This document shows, piece by piece, positions 56,961 to 64,000 of a stretch of DNA of 64,000 bases (position 1 is its first letter; the number at the start of each line of letters is the position of its first letter). Origin of the DNA: Micropterus salmoides (taxonomy: Eukaryota > Chordata > Actinopteri > Centrarchiformes > Centrarchidae); contig NW_024040596.1 of the NCBI RefSeq assembly GCF_014851395.1, positions 4,986,777 to 5,050,776 of the forward strand, read 5' to 3'. The position numbers and the translations under genes were made by a program. The notes beneath the pieces were generated by a model. The model ran no database searches. It was not told where the DNA came from and saw only the letters and a list, made by a program, of their open reading frames with translations.

Positions 56961-59900
56961 CGGGGGGACTCATCTAAGCCACCATCTGTGTTTTTCTTGC
57001 GGTTGGTTTGTAGTTTCCCCAGTGAGCACACTGCTGCTTCTCTGGGTCACTCCTCATCCGGAGCCGCTTTTCGCTGCTGGATTGTCTCTGAGCTACACAA
57101 AGCCGGCGCCAAAAACCAAGTCCTGGCTGTGTCAATCGTGTTTTCAAGCTTGCTATGTGTGGAGGGGCAACTCAGCAGCAGTCCACCCTGCAGACACCTG
57201 GCCTGTCCATTGTACAGCCGCACCACAATCCTGCTCACTTAGAAATATTAACATATAATCTCCACTATTATAGGAGTTATTCATTGATGCTACGTGTCTA
57301 AAGCTATCGTTTTTTACAAATTAAACTAAGATTACACATGTGCAATAAACATTTTAGTGGAATTTTTCTAATAAACTGACAGCTGTCTTGTGTGCAGAGT
57401 CACAGTGTTATATAAAAAGAAGGACATGCAGAGGGTTTATACTGAGCTTAGTAGTGTGGTAGTTTAATATTTTAATGTGAGAGCAAAAATCACTGTTGAA
57501 GAAATGACTGACAGCGTGGGAAAGGGTTAGAGTTAGCTATGCCAGTATAAAAGGCATTGACAGCTTCCCAAAGCCCCTTACCCTAACCCTAACCATCACA
57601 GGGGTGTGTGCCAAAACCTAAAGTCAGTATGCATGTCGACCAGCTAACCCTGCAGCTGTGCGCATCGGCCTAGCAGCAAGGGTTAGCCTCCTTTGTGTTG
57701 CTACTTTGTTAGATTGTTGTCATTATTAAAAATTTAAAAATGTACTATTGAATAAACTTTTTCATCTTAATTATATTCCTATTACATCAAAGTGAACAGT
57801 TTAATCTCCAGTGATTAAAAGACATTTTGTTATCATGATTTGAAAGATTTAGTTCTTCTTTGACCGACTTTTGCGCATGTGCAGAACGGATCTGGCAAGC
57901 GATACTGACAGAGCTTCCCTCATCTCAGCGTTCACTCCCGCTTTCTGGAATACATTCTAGAGCTACACATAATATAGCCTCCACCCTCAATGCCCAATGT
58001 CACCATTTTCCAAGCTACTGTAGTTGGCATTATACTGCTGAGCCTTTCATCATAGGGAAGTGGGCATGGTTTCATCTCAAGTGGGTTGGAAAAACAATAG
58101 ATGAGGATAGGCACTCAAATGAGCTCCTTCATTGGCCAAAAGGGTTCTCTGGTCTCTGAACACTTTTTTGTATATGAGTGTGTGTGCACTATTTTCAATA
58201 CAGCTACTGTAGCAAATACATGAGTTTCTTCATTTGTGGTTCATAGAATGGGATTTTTGTGCCTGCAATGAAGAATTTGAGAAGCTGTAACTGTTGTGTT
58301 GTGTTTGTGGGAGAGAAAACATCTACAAGTTTGCAACTCCTAAAGCATTTTTCTCTGTGACTTGTGTATGTACTGATGCACATGTGTGACGACTACAATT
58401 CCACTGTCACAGCTGCTCAGTTGTTTAATAAATAAATAATAAATAAATTCCTGTGTCGCTGCAAGGCCACCTTGAGCTACATGACTTGATCAGTTAATAT
58501 AGAGTTTACCATATGTTTAAAAATACTAACTTTTTGTTGATAGTTGGTTAAAGTTGGTAATTCTCATTTTTGAGTTTTATAAATTAAAAGTCCAGCTGAG
58601 GCTGATGGGAATGTCAGTCCTGTCAACAAAATGGCACTTTATCCTGAGGTGGGGCTTAAATGTACGTACCTCATTTATTGGCAATCCTTCAAATAGATAA
58701 GACATTTCAGTCAAAACCACAAATGTCAACTTCACGGTGGCATTGCCATCCCCAGAGCCATGACACTAGCATGGCTAAAAAAGAAAAAAGCTAAAAATGC
58801 TTCTCACCAACAAACAGCCACCAACGTGTCCAGCTAGGTAGAAAACATTTTTACCTCACTGCCATCCAGACATCCTAACCCAAAGCATATATTTAATCAT
58901 ATTTACCATGTTCCTCAAACCCGTCTCTCAGAAAGTAAAGTAAACTATTCTGTCCTTTCATCAATGAACACGTAATGTAGCAAATTAATTTATAATGTGG
59001 CTGTGTGGACATTTGTACTTTTAAAGTCTGGCTCTGCAATTTCCAGTTCTCATATACTTATTGGAGCAGCTCATGTGTTGGTTTGGGATTTATGTATTTT
59101 TGTTATTCAAACACTCAGGAAAATGAATTTTCTGTTCAAGTATAATGCAACTACAGCTGGAGTAAGACATGAGAGACAGAAAGGCATTGTTGTCTTGTAA
59201 TATTTTTATCAGCATGCATAAAGCTACAGCTTTACTATCCCTGTAGTGTCAGCCCAGTGACTGAGGAAATTGGGAATGATGGTCACTGCCATTGTGGATG
59301 ATTAAATGTGAACGAATGAGCACACACAGCAAAACACAGCTCCAACCATGCTGTGCTTTGTTGCTTTATCTTTCTCCCAATGGAATAGAGGATGAGAGAC
59401 TGCCACCAGGTATGTGTCACAGAGAACAGTAATGAATGGCAGGGGAGGGAAGAAAGGGGAAGAGGATGAGAGAAAATGGGAGGACAGATGGCATAATGGG
59501 GAAATGAATAGATGTAGGGAAAAGAGAAAGAAAAACACAGGTGTAGATGAGAATAGAGTGGGGATGACAATAGGGTCAGGCTCTTTTAAAATGACAGTTC
59601 TAAGATGTTGGTTGTGGGCTCACAAAAACCCTTGTGAAAAGAGCCTTTCCAAATGTGTCACATCCAATACAGACTTCAAAAAGAGGCCGCTTTAAATTCC
59701 AGAAATCTGCTGACAAAAAGAAAGAGGTAGCACACATACCACATGGCTAAATGGAGTGAAAACAATAGAGGTATAGCATGCACTGTGAGGGAGCACAGGG
59801 AGCAATCCAACCCACATAAACCAAAGAACATGCATCTTAATATTTTGGGTGAATAGACTGAAAGCAAAACCTTCATTTTCATATGCTATTGTTCATTGAT

Positions 59901-60203
59901 TATCCACAGTGTAGCAGTGACTGACAGAATCAATACATTACAGGGCTTTCATTGACTTAGATAAATTGTGCTGGCGCAAAAAGATGCCATGCAATTGTTT
60001 GGCCAGTCATAGTCTTTGTTGTCCAATCCTATGAAACTGCTCCTTATGAAAAGGCACAATATTTCTCTTGATCTAACCAGCCCTCGGCTTTGTCATCATA
60101 CAGACAGAATAATTACGCATATTGATTTTGGCCAGCAATGTGGCAGTATGATTAGAGAGACTGCCCCATACATAGATGGACACATATTCAGTCCCTGATG
60201 TGT
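56961..60203. other. No gene seen; conserved-element-like patch
   Basis: Contains TTACCCTAACCCTAACC at 57578-57594 (too short for a telomere), an AAAT-type run at 58427-58447, and a purine-rich tract at 59430-59540. 59990-60190 is repeat-free with CCAATCC, ATTACGCATATTGATTTTGG-like words. Confidence 0.45.
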
Positions 60204-60211
60204 CTGTCCTT

Positions 60212-60756
60212 TAGGGCTGAACGATTAATTGAATTTGCGATATTACCGCGATGTGATAAAACGAGATTTTCTAAAGGCTGCGATTACACTCTGGTAACAT
60301 GAAACCCAAGAATAAACCACTCTGCAGACACATTAATTGGCAGTTGAACTGTGGGTTTTGTATTGAGCGCTCACTGTATAATACACTGTGGTAAACTTAG
60401 TTTTTCTTGTGGTCTGTAGGTAAGCCGACCTGATGATATATCATATTATTTAATGCCATGACTTGACTCTCAAATTATCTTTCTCATATTATTAAAATTT
60501 GATAATTCTTCTCCACCATAATTCATGCAATTCATGCATCACCTAATTTCATCACAACACAGGCCTGACCCATGAGAAAGAACAGTTTGTTTAATCGATG
60601 TAATATTATGATGGTCGAACTATAAACTCATTTACTGCTTGTCTGTTTTGAATAATACAGAAGTTAAAGAGCATAAAAATTTATCGCATATTAAATCGCA
60701 ATATTGTTTTTTTTAAAAATCGCAACTAGATTATTTTCCAAAATCGTTCAGCCCTA
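60212..60756. mobile_element. Complete hAT-type non-autonomous element
   Basis: Ends TAGGGCTGAACGATT (60212-60226) and AATCGTTCAGCCCTA (60742-60756) are exact 15-bp inverted repeats. Flanks CTGTCCTT (60204-60211) and CTTTCCTG (60757-60764) agree at six of eight positions, fitting an aged 8-bp duplication. The 545-bp interior has repeated GCGAT/ATCGC words near both ends and no transposase frame. Confidence 0.85.
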
Positions 60757-61088
60757 CTTTCCTGGTTGAAATAAAATTGTCTTCACTTGAACCTGCACTG
60801 GTCTAAAAGGATTTCTGAAGTGACCTTTCACTAAACCCCTCCCATCCAATCCCAGCCAAGCAAATGCCAAGCAAATGTTTGTCCAGATCTATAGGATCAA
60901 CATTTCTGGCTTCAGATCATATGAGTTGTCGGTAATTAATGTCAATTCCAAGAATAACTTGATAACGGGGCAATATTAAAGCTATCTGTTGTCTCGTGAA
61001 AGTCCTCTTGGTCAAAGATATTTTGTGAGAGAAGAAACTTAACTCTCTAACACCACTGTACAACCACAAGGTTTTCTGTAGTTGTGAT

Positions 61089-61669
61089 TAGGGTCTGACA
61101 CGATTCATCGAGAAACTTCAATAACTCAATTACTAAAAAGCATCCATGCAAATTCTGTGCATCAATGTATCATTTAATCCATATAACTATATGCAGCGCA
61201 CGACGACTATTACTGTCGCACAACGCGCTTACACTGTGGACAAGTGAAGACAACGTGAATTGATGGCGAAGAGAGAGAGAAAATAGCGAGGATGAAGAAG
61301 AGACAGGCAAGAGAAAGTAGTATTGGGATCATCTCACGCTAAAAGAAAACAACAACTCTGTGTCTACTGTAAAAAGGAACTAGCCTACCACAACAGCGCA
61401 ACAGCAATGCTTCAGCATCTGAGCAGAAAGCATCCCCTCTACGCATCGAGTCCACAGAGCGGACCCAAAACAGCGTGACGGTAACGTTAGGTTTTTACAT
61501 GATTGCTAGTCGAGATGAAGGCTAGCAAAGGTAAGGCTCAATTTTTTGTTGTTAATGTATAACCATGTGTTTATTGTTATTGTTCTCCGACTAGTTTCTT
61601 ATCAGATTACTCAATGAAATAACATTGTAGAATATTCTATAACTAAAATAATCAATATCTGTAGTCCTA
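61089..61669 (+). mobile_element. hAT-type element with exact 8-bp target duplication
   Basis: The unit starts TAGGGTCTGACACGATT (61089) and ends ATCTGTAGTCCTA (61669), flanked on both sides by GTTGTGAT (61081-61088 and 61670-61677), a perfect 8-bp duplication as hAT transposases make. It retains a BED zinc-finger scrap at 61324-61478, so it appears to be an internally deleted copy of an autonomous hAT element. Confidence 0.85.
61324..61478 (+). pseudogene. hAT transposase BED zinc-finger remnant
   Basis: BED fingers are N-terminal DNA-binding domains of hAT transposases. Here YWDHLTLKENNN (aromatic part, from 61321) is followed after a one-base frame change by LCVYCKKELAYHNS and MLQHLSRKHP, giving C-x2-C (61359-61370) and H-x4-H zinc ligands, then a stop at 61476-61478. 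No dimerisation or catalytic domain follows. Confidence 0.8.
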
Positions 61670-61677
61670 GTTGTGAT

Positions 61678-62454
61678 AGTTCTTCTCTCTAGCTCATTGC
61701 ATCTGGTCAGTGTCAGGAGTTGAATTCTCCGGTAAACTTCCATTCATACCATATCAATAATTAAGCTTATAAACGTTTCTTTTAACCAGAACCTTAATTA
61801 TTTGGTTAAAGAAGCAGATTTAGTAGTTTACAGCTGTTCATTGTGTCAGGTACATTTTAATCAACGATCAGGTCTCATATTGGCCTCTGTAATAGCAGAT
61901 TCACAAAACAGAGGACAGGCAGAACCTGCGCACAGGTAGGTAATACAATAGGTAGGTAGACAGGCAGGTAGGCCAGCCAATCATTTCATTTGGAGCAAAC
62001 ATTGCAATTAATTTCTTTCATTCAGTCATGGTTGAAATGCAAATCATTACTGTAATACAGTATAATGGATCTTGTTAACCATTGTTTGATATGTAAGAGA
62101 ATCAAATTCAGTCATCAAACAGTGTGTTATTAGGTGCAAACTTTAGCTTGCAGCATATAGCCTTGACATTCCTACAAGGAACACACTGACATCCAACAAG
62201 GAAAACATACACACACACACACGAGTGCTCACAGCCGGGCATTTAGGACTGATAACAGTTGTCTTGATCCTTGAGTTTGTACTATGGCTATTGCCCTTGA
62301 AGAAACACTAATAACAAGTAACATGTCTTTTGGTTGATTGCAATAAAGCTTTTATTTTTTATGGTGTGAAACAGGGAAAATACACCATTTTCTCCAGATT
62401 GCACCAAGGGTGTTAGTGGCAAAATTGATCTCAAATGAGCAAGTTATGTAAATA
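61678..62454. other. No gene seen
   Basis: Includes a (GGTA)-type microsatellite at 61934-61972 and a short (CA)n run near 62211-62222. Confidence 0.5.
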
Positions 62455-62650
62455 ATATTGTTAGGAAAGGTGGACCTTGCAATAAGGCCCACATAAGGAC
62501 AGGTGTAAGAGGGTATATTAAGAGGATAAATTAATGTAGTACGAAGCCTGATCAGTTGCTCCTGGGATCAGCTCGGATTCACATCTACCTGTGTTGAATT
62601 TTCAGTAAACCTTCTTTACATTGAACTCTGTTGGTCTCAAGTATTTTATT
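62455..62650 (+). mobile_element. LTR-like promoter/poly(A) segment
   Basis: TATATTAAGAGG (62514-62525) as TATA candidate, CTCCTGGGATCAGCTCGG and TTCAGTAAACCTTCTTTACA then TTGAACTCTGTTGGTCTC resemble U3-R-U5 order of a small LTR starting near TGTTAGG (62459). No paired LTR, no flanking duplication and no coding region seen. Confidence 0.3.
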
Positions 62651-62879
62651 AAATGGAAACTAAAAGTGTTTGAAAATACCTACAGACATCTGGCCCAGCT
62701 GAGGGTTTCTCTCCAACAAAATGATTGGCTGTACTTATTACAGTCCTGCAACAGCCACAGGTATTTATATTTAAAAAAATTTTGTCAGAGCATTTGATTT
62801 ATTGATTGCTGACAAATATAACAAAAATGCTGCCTGCCCCGGCATTAACTACGTTATTTTCTAGGATTACAAATTATGT

Positions 62880-62905
62880 GGGGGGGGGGGGGGGGGGGGG
62901 GGGGG
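62880..62905 (+). repeat. G26 homopolymer
   Basis: Twenty-six uninterrupted guanines; the glycine runs in overlapping frames are artefacts of it. Length is likely uncertain in the assembly. Confidence 0.9.
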
Positions 62906-63940
62906 ACTTTGTGCAGACTGAAACATCCCTTGTGTTGGATCAAGTCATGGTGTATGGTAACAGTACAGTCATGCACTTCATTGGATTTCGTGAATTTTTA
63001 CACTCCAGAAACCCCAAACTTGTTACCCCAAAAAGGCTTACATTTGCCAAATTTATCTGTTAAACTCAAACCTTTCCTCTTTTAAAAGTGAAATATTGTT
63101 ACTGAATACTATTTGGAATATGAACACTAACACAATGTTTTTAATTTAAGGTTATTTTACCTGATAATACTTGGCTGATTTTTGTAAGATGCATGCGTGC
63201 CACGCTAGAATGGAAAACTTGAAAGGCATTAATAAGGGGAAGGCTTAGTGAAGGGTTAATTGACTTCCTAAATCCATTGTGTAAAGTATGATATTTGAAG
63301 TGCTCTTCAATTGATTTTAAACTGACAGAATGTACCACCTTTTATACATTTTCTGCATTTGTTAGCCAAATATAAGGCAAGGAGTGGCATCATCAACTGA
63401 AGCAGGGTCAAAGTACAAAGGAATAAGTGTATACTCTGCATTCAATTTTAAAAAACTGCTGCTACAAAACTCCATTGTTTTCCACTAGATATTCTGCCAC
63501 TGTGCCAGTAATCTAAGCAAACAAAACTTGATAACCTGCCCACAGTGTCAATAACCTGGAATATATCCAATATTTGTGCTGCATGAGGTTGCTTGTTTGC
63601 AACAGGCCAGGTTAGGCTTGATCGAACTGGCAAGGTTTGTTATTTGTCTGACGGGGTGAAAAGGGAGGCAGTGAGATCCAGATCTATTTCTGGATGACAA
63701 CTGTGCCAGGGAGCACGCAGAGTGGCATTTGTCCCCTCAGTGTTTAATTGCCTTGTATCTTGGCTGTAATTCTTTTCAAGTATTTCATGAAAGATGCAAA
63801 ATATGTAATCAGTTAGTATTTATTTCTAGAATTATAACTAATGGCAAAGTGATCCTGCACTGTACCCCATAATCTACTGTAACAACATTATATATAACTA
63901 TTATACTGAACTACTTTGAGTCCTTCTCTGTGTAAATAAC
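62906..63940. other. No gene seen
   Basis: AT-rich; short frames without domain. Confidence 0.5.
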
Positions 63941-64000
63941 AAGGCAAGGCAAGTTTATTTGTAAAACACATTTCAACAACAAAGCAATTCAAAGGGCTTT
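63941..64000 (-). repeat. LINE 3' tail, antisense, running out of the window
   Basis: AAGGCAAGGCAAGTTTATTT followed by GTAAAACACATTTCAACAAC and AAAGCAATTCAAAGGGCTTT is the inverted end of an L2-like LINE or its SINE partner (compare the AAATAAACTTGACTTG end at 42.2 kb). The body lies to the right of the window. Confidence 0.6.

Noticed and set aside
57578..57594. Interstitial telomere repeat (CCCTAA)
   Set aside because: Only about two and a half units; expected by chance in a window of this size.
62806..63085. Glycine-run proteins
   Set aside because: Translation of a G homopolymer in two overlapping frames.

Overview
The window reads as intergenic or intronic DNA of a ray-finned fish, probably a spiny-rayed teleost. 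That call is inference. It rests on the repeat types present: tRNA-headed fish SINEs, L2-, L1- and Rex/RTE-type LINEs, a DIRS-type tyrosine-recombinase retrotransposon, several Tc1/IS630 transposase relics, hAT-type non-autonomous elements, TTAA-flanked elements and dinucleotide microsatellites. I find no intact protein-coding host gene, rRNA, tRNA, CRISPR array or operon. No open frame is longer than 205 codons, and every frame whose protein I can recognise is a broken piece of a transposable element.

Layout. 0-5.4 kb: LTR-like sequence lies against a rearranged antisense L1, then a TIR element of about 1.3 kb, a second LTR-like region holding a 78-bp micro-element and a 39-bp tandem repeat, and a SINE. 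5.4-13.5 kb: mostly featureless, with two repeat fragments. 13.5-18.1 kb: SINE B in both orientations, a LINE reverse-transcriptase scrap and a 107-bp tandem repeat. 18.7-22.2 kb: the best element block, a degenerate antisense DIRS retrotransposon (terminal repeat with promoter, tyrosine recombinase, reverse transcriptase) followed by a Tc1-type transposase relic. 24-29.5 kb: one copy of a dispersed family ending in CAGCCCTA, then an LTR-like segment and an unequal duplication.

33.2-39.4 kb: a LINE 3' end, a repeat carrying an oestrogen-response-like palindrome that is broken by a SINE and by a TIR element, and a complete TTAA-flanked element. 42.2-47.4 kb: a pile of antisense LINEs (L2 plus a Rex-like endonuclease/RT element) with a Tc1-type insertion. 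48.4-49.4 kb: a broken frame of an uncharacterised transposon-type protein. 52.0-52.3 kb: the C-terminus of another IS630/Tc1-type transposase. 56.3-56.8 kb: the second copy of the CAGCCCTA family, here with a perfect 17-bp hairpin. 60.2-61.7 kb: two end-to-end hAT-type elements with 8-bp target duplications, one still carrying a BED zinc-finger remnant. The window ends inside the 3' tail of another antisense LINE.

The elements do not work together as a pathway; the picture is layered insertion and decay. I do not see a convincing new biological system. The items most worth a second look are the DIRS relic, the 48.4-49.4 kb protein remnant, the 78-bp micro-element, the dispersed family at 37.5/41.0/50.0 kb that I could not classify, and a few stretches that look conserved-non-coding-like. 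Family names come from recognising motifs, not from a search, and element borders are approximate unless a target duplication is given.
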